Source: Streptomyces aidingensis
GTDB lineage: Bacteria > Actinomycetota > Actinomycetes > Streptomycetales > Streptomycetaceae
Length of the DNA stretch: 64,000 nt
Direction: 5' to 3'
Assembly (NCBI RefSeq): GCF_900112355.1
Contig: NZ_FOLM01000001.1
Location: forward strand, 293,276 to 357,275
Below the pieces are notes generated by a model. That model was not told the DNA's origin. It did not search any database and saw nothing but the letters and a program-made list of their open reading frames with translations. The position numbers and the translations under genes are program-made. This document shows, one piece after another, positions 1 through 12,168 of this stretch. How positions within the stretch are numbered: position 1 is the stretch's first letter; every line of letters begins with the position of its first letter.

Positions 1-85
1 CGAAGACGGGCGGGCGCTCGCCGGGCTCCGGGGCCGCCACGTCCGCGCGCTGCCGGGGGAGGGGATGCTGTCCGGTCGCTTTCAT
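1..85 (-). CDS. 5' end of a gene coupled to the GMC oxidoreductase; product not identifiable
   Basis: An ATG at 85-83 overlaps the TGA stop of the upstream GMC oxidoreductase in the ATGA arrangement typical of translationally coupled genes. An open frame then runs off the left edge. About 28 residues are visible, beginning MKATGQHPLPRQ; they are polar and Pro-rich with no signal peptide and no domain. Inference only: in actinobacterial glycine-betaine operons of this layout the next gene is often the ATPase of a quaternary-amine ABC transporter, and ATPase N-termini of that kind look like this. The visible part cannot confirm it. Confidence 0.55.
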   Translation of the reverse strand, partial: MKATGQHPLPRQRADVAAPEPGERPPVF

Positions 86-1758
86 CGTGCGTTCTCTCCG
101 CTCTGTTCGGGGTGGGCCCGTCGTCGTGGTGCGGGAATCCGGGGCGCCGCCGGGGCGGCGGAGGAGTCCGCGCGCAGCAGGGCGGCGGCCCGCTCGCCGG
201 TCATCAGCACGCCGACCATGGGGTTGACCGCCGGGATGGTGGGGAAGACCGAGGCGTCCGCGATCCGCAGGTTCGCCAGGCCGCGCACCCGCAGCGCGGG
301 GTCGACGACGGCCAGGGGGTCGTCCGGCGCGCCCATCCGGCAGGTGCCCGCCGGGTGGTAGACGGTGTGCGCGGCGCGGCGCGCGTAGGCGCTGAGCTCC
401 TCGTCGGTGACCAGTTCCGGCCCCGGGCACACCTCGCGGCCCAGCCAGCCGGCCAGCGGCTCCTGCCGGGCCACCTCGCGGGCGATCCGGATGCCGTCCA
501 CCAGGGTGCGGGCGTCGTAGCCGTCCGGGTCGCTGAAGTAGCGGAAGTCCAGCGCCGGCTTGACCGCCGGGTCGGCGCTGGTCAGGTAGAGCCGGCCGCG
601 GCTGCGCGGCTTGGGGATGTTGGGGGTCATGGAGACGCCGTGCGGCGGTCGCCGGTAGCCCAGCCGTTCCGGATTGTCGGTGAACGGGATCTGGTAGAAG
701 TGGAACATCAGGTCCGGGCCGGGCGAGGCCGGGTCCCGGCGGACGAACAGCCCGGCGTCGGAGTCCATCGCCGAGTTGTCCGGGATGGGCCCGTGGGTCT
801 CCCAGACGATCACCGACTCGGGGTGGTCCAGCAGGTTCTCGCCCACCCCCGGCAGATCGTGGACCACGGGGATGTCCAGCTTCTCCAGGTCCCGGGCCGG
901 GCCGATGCCGGAGTGCAGCAGCAGCCGCGGGGTGTCCACGGCGCCCGCGCAGAGCACCACCTCGCGCCGGGCGCGCAGCAGCGACAGCGCGCCGTCCGCG
1001 CCGCGCACCCGCACTCCGCGCACCCGGCCGTCGCGCCCCAGCTCCACCCGGTAGGCCCAGGTCTCCAGCAGCAGCGTCAGATGGGGGCGGTCGCCGGCCC
1101 GCAGATGGGGGTGGAGATAGGCCGCCGAGGCGGAGGACCGCTGGTTGGTCTCGGGGTGGTAGGCCAGATCGAAGAAGCCGGTGCCCTCGGTGAACGGCTC
1201 CCGGTTGAAGCCCTCGATGAGCGGCACGCCCAGGGCGTGGTGGGCGGCGGTGACGAAGTCGCGGGCGATCGCGTTGCGGTCCGCCGCGCCGACCGGCACG
1301 ATCCGGTTGCGCAGCCGCGCCCAGTAGGGCTCCATGGCGTCGGCGCCCCAGCCGGCCGCGCCCGCGGCCTCCCACTCGGCCCAGTCCGAGGGCAGGGGCT
1401 TGAAGCTGATCAGGGTGTTGTGCGAGGAGCAGCCGCCGAGCACCCGGGCCCGGCTGTGCCGGATGTGGGAGTTGCCGTGCGGCTGCACGGTGGTGGGGTA
1501 GTCGTAGTCGAGTTCGCCGCCGAGCAGGCCCATCCAGCGGCGCAGGGTGAGCACCTCGGGGCGGTCCAGGTCGCTGGGGCCGCCCTCGATCAGGGCGACG
1601 GTGGTGCCGGGCTCCTCGGCCAGCCGGGAGGCGATGACGCATCCGGCGGTTCCGCCGCCGACCACCACATAGTCGTATTCGGTGTCGTACCCGGTGCCGT
1701 ATTCGGTTCCGGATGCGGGGGTGTCGTGCCGCGGATGGCTGTTGTGCTGGGGATGCAT
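82..1758 (-). CDS. GMC family oxidoreductase, choline dehydrogenase-like
   Basis: 558 residues, the usual length for the glucose-methanol-choline family. The N-terminal FAD-binding Rossmann motif VVVGGGTAGC lies at about residues 31-40. The C-terminal active-site segment is HPAGTCRMG (His near 468), with the partner Asn in AVNPMVG near 512. The enzyme would oxidise an alcohol to an aldehyde with FAD; choline to betaine aldehyde is the likely reaction because an aldehyde dehydrogenase lies directly upstream (82 bp gap) on the same strand. Together they would make the osmoprotectant glycine betaine. The substrate is inferred from context, since GMC sequences alone do not fix it. The first ~25 residues are low-complexity (EYGTGYDTEYDY), so the true start could be a little later. 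The stop overlaps the next gene's ATG. Confidence 0.85.
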   Translation of the reverse strand: MHPQHNSHPRHDTPASGTEYGTGYDTEYDYVVVGGGTAGCVIASRLAEEPGTTVALIEGGPSDLDRPEVLTLRRWMGLLGGELDYDYPTTVQPHGNSHIRHSRARVLGGCSSHNTLISFKPLPSDWAEWEAAGAAGWGADAMEPYWARLRNRIVPVGAADRNAIARDFVTAAHHALGVPLIEGFNREPFTEGTGFFDLAYHPETNQRSSASAAYLHPHLRAGDRPHLTLLLETWAYRVELGRDGRVRGVRVRGADGALSLLRARREVVLCAGAVDTPRLLLHSGIGPARDLEKLDIPVVHDLPGVGENLLDHPESVIVWETHGPIPDNSAMDSDAGLFVRRDPASPGPDLMFHFYQIPFTDNPERLGYRRPPHGVSMTPNIPKPRSRGRLYLTSADPAVKPALDFRYFSDPDGYDARTLVDGIRIAREVARQEPLAGWLGREVCPGPELVTDEELSAYARRAAHTVYHPAGTCRMGAPDDPLAVVDPALRVRGLANLRIADASVFPTIPAVNPMVGVLMTGERAAALLRADSSAAPAAPRIPAPRRRAHPEQSGENAR

Positions 1759-1840
1759 GAATGCCGCCGGTGGGTGTCGTGCTGCGGGTCGTACGGGGAA
1801 CGGGGAACGGGGACGGGGGGACGGAAGGGATGGCGCGTGG

Positions 1841-3385
1841 TCAGCCCGCGAACCAGCGGGTGGGGGCGGGCCGGAGGTTTTCGTAGATGTGCTTGGTCTC
1901 GCGGTATTCGGCCAGGCCCGAGGGGCCCAGTTCGCGGCCGGTGCCGGAGCGGCCGAAGCCGCCCCATTCGGCCTGCGGCAGATACGGGTGGTAGTCGTTG
2001 ATCCAGACCGTGCCGTGCCGCAGCCGGCCGGCGATCCGCCGGGCGCGGGCGGTGTCGGCCGAGAACACCGCCCCGGCCAGCCCGTACTCGGTGTCGTTGG
2101 CCAGCGCCACGGCCTCGTCCTCGGTGCGGAAGGTCTCCACGGTGAGCACCGGGCCGAAGATCTCCTCGCGGATGATCCGCATGTCCCGGTGGCAGTGGTC
2201 CAGCACGGTCGGCAGATAGAACCAGCCGCCGTCCGGCGGGCCGTCGCCCGGACCCGGGCGGCGCCCGCCGCAGCGCAGCACCGCGCCCTCCTCCAGCGCG
2301 CCGGCCACGAACTTCTCGGTCCTCGTCACCTGCCCGGGGGAGATCAGCGGGCCGCATTCGACGCCGGGGTCGGTGCCCCGGCCGAGCCGGATGCGCCGGG
2401 CCCGCGCGGTGAGTTCCGCCACGAAGCGGTCGCGCACGGACTCCTCGACGATCAGCCGGCTGCCCGCCGAGCAGACCTGGCCGCTGTGGATGAACGCCGC
2501 GTTCAGCGCGTGGTCCACGGCGGTGGCGAAGCCCTCGGGGCTGGCGCAGGCGTCGGCGAACACCACATTGGGGTTCTTGCCGCCCAGTTCCAGGGCGGTC
2601 TTCTTCACCGTGGCCGCGGCGGCTGCGGCGACCTTGGTGCCGCTGGCCAGGCCGCCGGTGAAGGACACCAGGTCGACCCCGGGGTGGGCGGCCAGCCGGG
2701 CGCCGACCGGGTCGCCGGGGCCGGTGAGCAGATTGCCGGCGCCGTCGGGCAGTCCGGCCTCGCCGAGCAGACGCAGCAGCAGAACGCTGGAGAGCGGGGT
2801 CAGTTCGCTGGGCTTGAGCACAAAGGTGTTGCCGGCCGCCAGCGCCGGGGCGATCTTCCAGGCGGCCTGGAGCAGCGGATAGTTCCAGGGCGTGATCAGC
2901 GCGCAGACGCCGGCCGGCTCGTGCACCACCACGCTGTGCACCTCCGCGCTACCCGCGTCAACCACGCGGCCGGCCGCCTCGTGCTCCACCAGCGCCGCGT
3001 AGTAGCCGAAGGCGGCGGCCACGTCGTCCACATCGGTGCGGGCCTCGGCCAGGGTCTTGCCGGTGTCCCGGCTCTCGGTGAGCGCGATCCGCTCGCGGTC
3101 GCGCCGCAGCAGCCCGGCGGTGGCGCGCAGCACGGCGGCGCGGCCGGCGGGCGGGGTGGCCGGCCAGGGGCCGTGGTCGAAGGCGCGGCGGGCGGCGGCC
3201 ACCGCCTCGTCGGCGTCGGCCGGTCCGGCCTCGGCGACCTCGGCCAGGACGGTGCCGTCCGCCGGGTCGTGCACCTGGCGGCGGCTGCCGTCGGCGGCGG
3301 GGCGCCGGTGCCCGGCGATCCACAGGCTGTCCGCCCAGTCGTGCTGCTCCGTGGCCTGCCGAGGCCCGTCCGGTGTGTCCGGCAC
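1841..3385 (-). CDS. Aldehyde dehydrogenase, probable betaine-aldehyde dehydrogenase
   Basis: NAD(P)-dependent aldehyde dehydrogenase of about 514 residues. Visible landmarks are FVLKPSELTP (cofactor loop), the catalytic Glu motif ALELGGKNPN, the catalytic Cys in SGQVCSAGS and the C-terminal EEIFGPVLTV. An open frame extends upstream to an ATG at 3457. I prefer the GTG at 3385 because GGAAGG lies about nine bases before it and the residues upstream are not family-like. It is first in a minus-strand operon with the GMC oxidoreductase, so it probably oxidises betaine aldehyde to glycine betaine. The family also includes other substrate specificities, so betB is a contextual call. Confidence 0.85.
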   Translation of the reverse strand: MPDTPDGPRQATEQHDWADSLWIAGHRRPAADGSRRQVHDPADGTVLAEVAEAGPADADEAVAAARRAFDHGPWPATPPAGRAAVLRATAGLLRRDRERIALTESRDTGKTLAEARTDVDDVAAAFGYYAALVEHEAAGRVVDAGSAEVHSVVVHEPAGVCALITPWNYPLLQAAWKIAPALAAGNTFVLKPSELTPLSSVLLLRLLGEAGLPDGAGNLLTGPGDPVGARLAAHPGVDLVSFTGGLASGTKVAAAAAATVKKTALELGGKNPNVVFADACASPEGFATAVDHALNAAFIHSGQVCSAGSRLIVEESVRDRFVAELTARARRIRLGRGTDPGVECGPLISPGQVTRTEKFVAGALEEGAVLRCGGRRPGPGDGPPDGGWFYLPTVLDHCHRDMRIIREEIFGPVLTVETFRTEDEAVALANDTEYGLAGAVFSADTARARRIAGRLRHGTVWINDYHPYLPQAEWGGFGRSGTGRELGPSGLAEYRETKHIYENLRPAPTRWFAG

Positions 3386-3540
3386 TGTGGTGACCCTTCC
3401 TTCCGGCGGGCGGTACCCGCCGTCTGCGCGTTCGCGTTCCCTGGGTGCAGGGGACAACGGCGGCTCCTGCCCGCCTTCCGGAAGGGCATGTGTCCCTGTG
3501 ACGAAAACGTGATGCCAGGTCCTGTCATCGGTGGAGAAGT

Positions 3541-3567
3541 CGCGAAGAACGCGAAGAACGCGAAGAA
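3541..3567. repeat. Three perfect tandem copies of CGCGAAGAA
   Basis: A 9-bp unit occurs three times without interruption at 3541-3549, 3550-3558 and 3559-3567. It lies about 155 bp upstream of the betaine-aldehyde dehydrogenase start, in the stretch that should carry that operon's promoter. It could be slippage-prone junk or a multimeric binding site; nothing in the sequence decides. Confidence 0.8.
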
Positions 3568-3607
3568 CCGGTAATCAAGGTCATAAGGGGCGCGCAGGGG
3601 CAGCGCA

Positions 3608-3638
3608 AAGGCCCCCGGCGGACGATGCCGGGGGCCTT
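3608..3638. terminator. Intergenic hairpin downstream of malate dehydrogenase
   Basis: A perfect 12-bp stem (AAGGCCCCCGGC paired with GCCGGGGGCCTT) with a 7-base loop lies about 40 bp past the malate dehydrogenase stop on the minus strand. It has no long T-run, as is usual for high-GC actinobacterial terminators. It separates mdh from the betaine operon promoter region. Confidence 0.8.
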
Positions 3639-3676
3639 CGGGCGGGGGTGGCGGACCGGCGGGCGGCGGAGCGGGG

Positions 3677-7260
<3,584 letters not shown>

Positions 7261-7496
7261 CGGCCCCGCCCGCGCCCCGCGCGCCGGGCCGGTGCTCCCG
7301 GCTCCGGTGCCGTGCGCCGGGGCGCCCGCGGCACGCCGTGGCTGTGAGGAAGTGCACCGGGACGGCATCACCGCTGCACAGTGGTGTCAACGGACCTTCG
7401 GCCCGGCCAAGAAGGGCGGAAGACTGCTCGCTTTACGGGCGCGCACCGGCCACACTGGCACGGGCATCCGGCTCGGCAGGAGGGAGTAGCACGGAC

Positions 7497-8108
7497 ATGG
7501 AGGTGGGGACCGTCACGCTGGGCGTGTCGCTTGCGGTCCCGGAGCCGTACGGCGGTCTGCTCCAGCAGCGCCGGCTCGGTTTCGGTGACTCCGCCGCCGT
7601 CACCATTCCCACCCATGTGACCCTGCTGCCGCCGACCGAGGTGCCGGTGGACGAGTGCCCGGCCGTCGAGGAGCATCTGGCGGCCATCGCCGCGGCCGGC
7701 CGGCCGTTCACCATGCGGCTGTCCGGCACCGGCACCTTCCGGCCGCTGACCCCGGTGGTGTTCGTCCGGGTGGCCGAGGGGGCGGCCGAGTGCGGGCTGC
7801 TCCAGCAGCGGGTGCGGGAGCCCGGCGGGCCGCTCGCCCGGGAGCTGCCGTTCCCCTACCACCCGCATGTGACGGTGGCTCAGGGCGTGGCCGAGGAGGC
7901 CCTGGACCGCGCCCAGCGGGAGCTGGCCGGATACCAGGCGGGCTGGACGGCCTACGGCTTCTCGCTGCACGCCCAGGACGTCACCGGCCGGTGGCGGCTG
8001 TGCCGGGAGTTCCGTTTTCCTACCGCGGCAGCCGCCGCCCCGGCGGCGCGGGCGGGGCGGCTGCCGCACCAGCAGTCGGCGTCCCGGCGCCCGCGGACCA
8101 CGGCCTAG
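7497..8108 (+). CDS. 2'-5' RNA ligase family protein (2H phosphoesterase superfamily)
   Basis: 203 residues with the two HxT motifs that define the 2H superfamily: THVTL (His40) and PHVTV (His124), 84 residues apart, each followed by hydrophobic strands. The family includes RNA 2',3'-cyclic phosphodiesterases and LigT/YjhP-type proteins; the substrate here is unknown. A good Shine-Dalgarno (GGAGGGAG) precedes the ATG. The C-terminal ~30 residues are Ala/Arg-rich and probably disordered. It sits 237 bp after trpS, so co-transcription is possible, and converges on the carboxypeptidase gene with a 31-bp gap. Confidence 0.85.
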   Translation: MEVGTVTLGVSLAVPEPYGGLLQQRRLGFGDSAAVTIPTHVTLLPPTEVPVDECPAVEEHLAAIAAAGRPFTMRLSGTGTFRPLTPVVFVRVAEGAAECGLLQQRVREPGGPLARELPFPYHPHVTVAQGVAEEALDRAQRELAGYQAGWTAYGFSLHAQDVTGRWRLCREFRFPTAAAAAPAARAGRLPHQQSASRRPRTTA

Positions 8109-8139
8109 CAGCACCCGCCGCGGCCGTCCGCCGGGCCGG

Positions 8140-9627
8140 TCAGCCGCCGGCGGGCGGGTCGGGACGCTTGGGCATGACGTAGACGCGCAGCGGGCGGTCG
8201 CGCGAGGAGCGGCGCCGCAGGCCGAGGAACAGCCAGGCGCCCGCCAGCAGCCCGATCACCAGCGCCGTGGTCATCGACAGCACGGCGGCGGTGCCCACCG
8301 GGCCGGCGGAGGAGCCGTCCTGTTCGCCGGCCGCCTCGGCCGGCCCCCGGCCGGCGTCCTGGCCGCCGCTCTCGCCGTCCTTTCCGTCCTTTCCGTCCTT
8401 CTCCTCTGCCGCCTCCTCGGCCTTCCGCTGCCGGGCGGCCTCGGTCCGGGTCGGCACCAGTTCGCCGACCGGCTCCACCTTGTCGGCCGCGGTGAAGCCC
8501 CAGTCGAAGAGGGCCGCGGTCTCCTTGTAGACCCGCAGCCGGTCGTCGTCGTCCGGGTGCATGCAGGTGGCGATCAGGGTCCGGCCGTCCCGTTCGGCCA
8601 TGCCGGTGTAGGTGAAGCCGGCCTCGGAGGTGTAGCCGTTCTTCACGCCGATGACGCCCTCGTAGGGGTCGAGCCCGGTGTCGCCCACCAGCAGCCGGTT
8701 GGTGGACTGGATCTGGTACGTCGGGCGCTTGACCGGTTTGTCCCGGTCCCCGCCCCCGCCGTCCGCACCGTCCGCACCGTCCGCACCGTCCGCGCCGTCC
8801 GCGTCGTCTGCTTCCTTCTCCTCTTCCTTCTCGTCCTCCTCCACCGCACCGGGGAAGTCGTAGCGGGCGGTGGAGGCGTAGCGGCGGAAGTCCTCGTTCC
8901 GCATGCCCGAGCGGGCGAAAAGGGCCAGGTCGTAGGCTGAGGAGACCTGGCCGGGACCGTCGTAGCCGTCCGGGTTGACCACCCGGGTGTCCATCGCCTG
9001 GAGTTCCTCGGCCCGCTCGTTCATCTCCCGGACCGTCTTCTCCTTGCCGCCGTTGAGCGCGCTCAGCGCATACACCGCGTCGTTGCCGGAGGCCAGGAAG
9101 ACCCCGTACCAGAGCTGCTCGACGGTGTAGGTCTGGCCGTCCGCGATGCCCACCCGGCTGCTGCCCGAGCCCATGTCGACGAAGTCCGCCGGATCGACCA
9201 GATAGGTCTGCTCCTTGTCCAGCGTGCCGATCAGGGTGTCGGCGAAGAGCATCTTTATGGTGCTGGCCGGGGCCAGCGGCCAGTGGGCGTTCCGGGCGGC
9301 GAGCACCGCCCCGCTGTCCGCGTCCGCCACGATCCACGCCCGGCAGGTGGTCCGGGGCAGCTTGGGCGCGCCCGGCAGCAGCTTCACCTGGGTGCCGGTG
9401 CGGCCCAGCAGCTCACCGCCGATCGTGGACATCCTGGCGGGCGGTGCGGCGTCCTCGCTCCTGCCCTCGTCCTCGGCGGCGCCGGCGGCCGGGGCCGGGC
9501 CCAGCAGGAGGGGCAGGGCCAGCACGGCGGCGGCCAGGGCACGGCGACGGGCGGCGCTCCACGGCCGCCCGACCACATCCCCATGCGATCTGCTGATACG
9601 ACGAGATGACAAGACGCGAGTCAACAC
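8140..9627 (-). CDS. D-alanyl-D-alanine carboxypeptidase, S11 family, membrane-anchored
   Basis: 495 residues. A twin-Arg/hydrophobic export segment lies at about 27-50. The penicillin-binding serine hydrolase motifs are SxxK at S122-K125 (STIK), SxN at S180-N182 (SGN) and, in place of KTG, KNG at 329-331. A C-terminal transmembrane helix at about 455-475 ends in a basic tail, as in PBP5-type enzymes that trim the terminal D-Ala from peptidoglycan stem peptides. Between the SxN and KNG motifs is an acidic low-complexity insert (about 263-293) with ADG repeats encoded by tandem 9-bp units near 8770-8810. A second acidic stretch with GKD repeats lies before the membrane helix. The start codon is uncertain; ATG at 9627 gives an unusually Arg-rich leader. 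Confidence 0.9.
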   Translation of the reverse strand: MLTRVLSSRRISRSHGDVVGRPWSAARRRALAAAVLALPLLLGPAPAAGAAEDEGRSEDAAPPARMSTIGGELLGRTGTQVKLLPGAPKLPRTTCRAWIVADADSGAVLAARNAHWPLAPASTIKMLFADTLIGTLDKEQTYLVDPADFVDMGSGSSRVGIADGQTYTVEQLWYGVFLASGNDAVYALSALNGGKEKTVREMNERAEELQAMDTRVVNPDGYDGPGQVSSAYDLALFARSGMRNEDFRRYASTARYDFPGAVEEDEKEEEKEADDADGADGADGADGADGGGGDRDKPVKRPTYQIQSTNRLLVGDTGLDPYEGVIGVKNGYTSEAGFTYTGMAERDGRTLIATCMHPDDDDRLRVYKETAALFDWGFTAADKVEPVGELVPTRTEAARQRKAEEAAEEKDGKDGKDGESGGQDAGRGPAEAAGEQDGSSAGPVGTAAVLSMTTALVIGLLAGAWLFLGLRRRSSRDRPLRVYVMPKRPDPPAGG

Positions 9628-9844
9628 ATCGTGAACTTACCTGTACTCCCCATACTTGCCACCAGTCGGGGAGGCCCGAACCGGTGAGCTTTGCAGATCA
9701 TCCGGGCGACATCCCCACGGTCGGGTGAACGTGGCGGCCGGGGATACTGGAGACCATGGCCTGCCCCGGAATGCCGAGCCGACTCATCGTTTTCCGCGGT
9801 TCGTGCGTCTTGCTCGCTGAGCCAGACCAACGAAAGGTTGCGGA

Positions 9845-11209
9845 ATGATCATCCTCGCCGTCGTCCTCGTTCTTGTGCTGATCGCCGTGATCGGCGGCGC
9901 GCACTGGTATCTGTGGCGCCGCCTGGTGCGGGACGTCTCGGCGCCCGGCAGCGGCTACCGGCGGACGGGCACGGTGCTGATCTTCCTGCTGCCCGCGACG
10001 CTGGTCGCCTCCCAGGCGGGTGCCATGCTCGGGATGCCGTTCGGGGTCCGGCAGGTGATCTCCTGGCCCGGCTTCTACTGGGCCGCGCTGCTGCTCTATC
10101 TGATGCTGGCGCTGCTGGCCGGCGAGCTGGTCCGGCCGCTGCTGCGGATCTGGCTCCGCCGCCGGGACGCCGCCGCGCGGCCGACGGCGGACCGGGAGCG
10201 GGAGCCCGAGCCCGAGCAGGACCGGGCACTGCTGGTCGGCGCCGCCCGCTCCGCCCCCGGCGGCGGCCCCGGCACCGCCCGCCCCACCGGCACCACCGAC
10301 GCCGACGGCAGCACCGGCACCACCGGCGGCGCGGGCACCACCGGCGCCGGCGGCGAGCGGCCGGCGGACGACCACCCGGCCGAGGACCCCGGCCGCCGGC
10401 TGTTCATCGCCCGCACGGTGGCCATCGGCGCCGCCACCGCCGCCGCCGCGACCGTCGGATACGGCAGCTACGCCGCCCGCAACCTCACCACCAAGCACGT
10501 CACCGTCCCGCTGGCCAAGCTGCCCCGCTCCGCCGACGGATACCGGATAGCCGTGGTCAGCGACATCCACCTCGGCCCGCTGATGGGCGAGAGCCACTGC
10601 CGGCGCGTGGTGGACGCCATCAACCGCGCCCAGCCGGATCTGATCACCGTGGTCGGTGATCTGGTGGACGGCGATGTCGAGGACCTGCGCCCGGCCGCGG
10701 CCCCGCTGGCCGATCTCCGGGCCCGCCAGGGCGCCTACTTCGTCACCGGCAACCACGAGTACTTCTCCGGCGCCGAGCAGTGGATCGACCATGTGCGGGA
10801 GCTCGGCCTGGTGCCGCTGGAGAACACCAGGGTGGAGCTGGACGCCTTCGACCTGGCCGGTGTCAACGACCTGGAGGGCGAGGCGGACGGCCAGGGCCCG
10901 GACTTCGAGGCCGCGCTCGGCGACCGCGACCGGCAGCGGGCCAGCGTGCTGATGTCCCATCAGCCGGTGACCATTCATGACGCCGTGGACTACGGGGTGG
11001 ACCTCCAGCTCTCCGGCCATACCCATGGCGGCCAGCTCTGGCCCGGCCCGTATCTGGCCGCGCTGGCCAACCCCACGGTTGCCGGGCTGGAACGCTACGG
11101 CGACACCCAGCTTTACGTCACCCGCGGTGCCGGCGCCTGGGGTCCGCCGGTACGAGTCGGGGCAGACCCGGACATCACAGTCGTCACGCTGGCGTCTGTG
11201 GAGAGCTGA
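9845..11209 (+). CDS. Membrane-anchored metallophosphoesterase (YkuE/YaeI-like)
   Basis: 454 residues. The N-terminal part has hydrophobic helices at about 1-22, 42-62 and 77-98. A Thr/Gly-rich linker follows, then a twin-Arg-like segment (DPGRRLFIARTVA, near 183) leading into the phosphoesterase domain. Calcineurin-like metal motifs run in order: SDIHLG (~238), GDLVDG (~273), GNHEY (~301), SHQP (~372) and SGHTHGGQ (~390). The catalytic domain is probably extracytoplasmic, acting on a phosphoester or pyrophosphate lipid or nucleotide; the substrate is unknown. The linker is encoded by ACC-rich repeats near 10280-10345. It is transcribed divergently from the carboxypeptidase gene across 217 bp. 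Confidence 0.88.
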   Translation: MIILAVVLVLVLIAVIGGAHWYLWRRLVRDVSAPGSGYRRTGTVLIFLLPATLVASQAGAMLGMPFGVRQVISWPGFYWAALLLYLMLALLAGELVRPLLRIWLRRRDAAARPTADREREPEPEQDRALLVGAARSAPGGGPGTARPTGTTDADGSTGTTGGAGTTGAGGERPADDHPAEDPGRRLFIARTVAIGAATAAAATVGYGSYAARNLTTKHVTVPLAKLPRSADGYRIAVVSDIHLGPLMGESHCRRVVDAINRAQPDLITVVGDLVDGDVEDLRPAAAPLADLRARQGAYFVTGNHEYFSGAEQWIDHVRELGLVPLENTRVELDAFDLAGVNDLEGEADGQGPDFEAALGDRDRQRASVLMSHQPVTIHDAVDYGVDLQLSGHTHGGQLWPGPYLAALANPTVAGLERYGDTQLYVTRGAGAWGPPVRVGADPDITVVTLASVES

Positions 11210-11436
11210 CCACCGTCCGAGTGGAAAGCTGTTCTCTTTTCGCTCTTCTGTCAGTCAACTATTCGGGCCACGCTGGTGTCCTTAGATAACGAGACGGCAA
11301 CATCTGGGCACCGGGGGCCGTGGCGTGGGGCCGCGGTCGCACCGGCGGCACGGGCGAGCGCACGGGTGCGGACACACGGCCGGGAGCGGCGGACAGGGTG
11401 ACCGGCGGACAGCGGACGAGATGAGGAGTGTGGGGA

Positions 11437-11985
11437 ATGACGGACTCCCTCTCGCACGGCGGCGACGAGGGCGCCGCCGGGCAGCGGGGCGGCGTCCCCG
11501 GGACGGCGGGCAGCGGCGGAAGCAGCGGCAACGGAAACGGCAACGGAAGCGGTAACGGAAGCGGCGACGGCACGGGGGGACACGGCAGCGCCATGGACAC
11601 CATCGAAGACACCGGTATCACCGGCCCGATCGACACCACCGACACCACCGACACCACCGACACCACCGGGACCATCGGCACCACCGGCACCGGCGGTGCC
11701 GTCCTTGCGGAGGACCTGCTGATCCAGGGCACGGTCTCCGACGCCTTCGGCGTGGCCCTGCCCCGCGCGGTGGTCACGCTGGCGCCCCACGCCGGCGGCC
11801 GGCAGATCGCCAAGACCCGGAGCGCCTCGGACGGCGCCTTCCGGCTCCGGGCACCCGCCCCCGGCGAATACCTGCTGGCCGTCTACTCGCCGCAGCTCGG
11901 CGAGCAGCGCGTCACGGTCACCATGAGCGGCCACCCCGTGCAGGTGGAGTTCCGGATCGACGTACCCGGTACGGTACTGGAGTGA
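11437..11985 (+). CDS. Carboxypeptidase-regulatory-like (MSCRAMM/SdrD-type beta-sandwich) protein
   Basis: 182 residues. The first ~85 are low-complexity: Gly/Ser/Asn runs (GNGNGNGSGNGS), then TTD repeats from tandem ACCGACACC units near 11633-11665. The C-terminal ~95 residues begin LIQGTVSDAFGVALPRAVVTL, with GAFRLRAPAPGEYLLAV and RVTVTMSG after it. That is the signature of the carboxypeptidase regulatory-like/transthyretin-like beta-sandwich. No signal peptide or membrane helix is visible. A Shine-Dalgarno GAGGAG precedes the ATG by 8 bases; a GTG three codons earlier is the alternative start. Function unknown. A strong hairpin follows directly. Confidence 0.75.
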   Translation: MTDSLSHGGDEGAAGQRGGVPGTAGSGGSSGNGNGNGSGNGSGDGTGGHGSAMDTIEDTGITGPIDTTDTTDTTDTTGTIGTTGTGGAVLAEDLLIQGTVSDAFGVALPRAVVTLAPHAGGRQIAKTRSASDGAFRLRAPAPGEYLLAVYSPQLGEQRVTVTMSGHPVQVEFRIDVPGTVLE

Positions 11986-11990
11986 GCATC

Positions 11991-12021
11991 GCCCACGGGG
12001 GCGGCAGCCGTCCCCGTGGGC
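11991..12021 (+). terminator. Hairpin terminator after the carboxypeptidase-regulatory-like gene
   Basis: GCCCACGGGG (11991-12000) pairs perfectly with CCCCGTGGGC (12012-12021), and the intervening bases can add a small CGG/CCG inner stem. It starts 6 bases after the stop codon and isolates this gene from the solute-binding protein downstream. Confidence 0.82.
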
Positions 12022-12168
12022 GTCATCCGGTGACCCGGGTGCCCAAGTAGCCGCGCGATCACCCTGTGTGTTGTGGCCGGTCCGTTGTGATGCGGCTGAT
12101 GCACGGGGGGTCGCGCTGTGGTTGGCTGAGCTCGCAACAGGTCTTGACCAAGAAGGGGCACGTCGGGA

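Noticed and set aside
112..3574. Two long plus-strand frames opposite the betaine genes
   Set aside because: Both are antisense to clear GMC oxidoreductase and aldehyde dehydrogenase genes and encode low-complexity Gly/Arg/Val-rich sequence.
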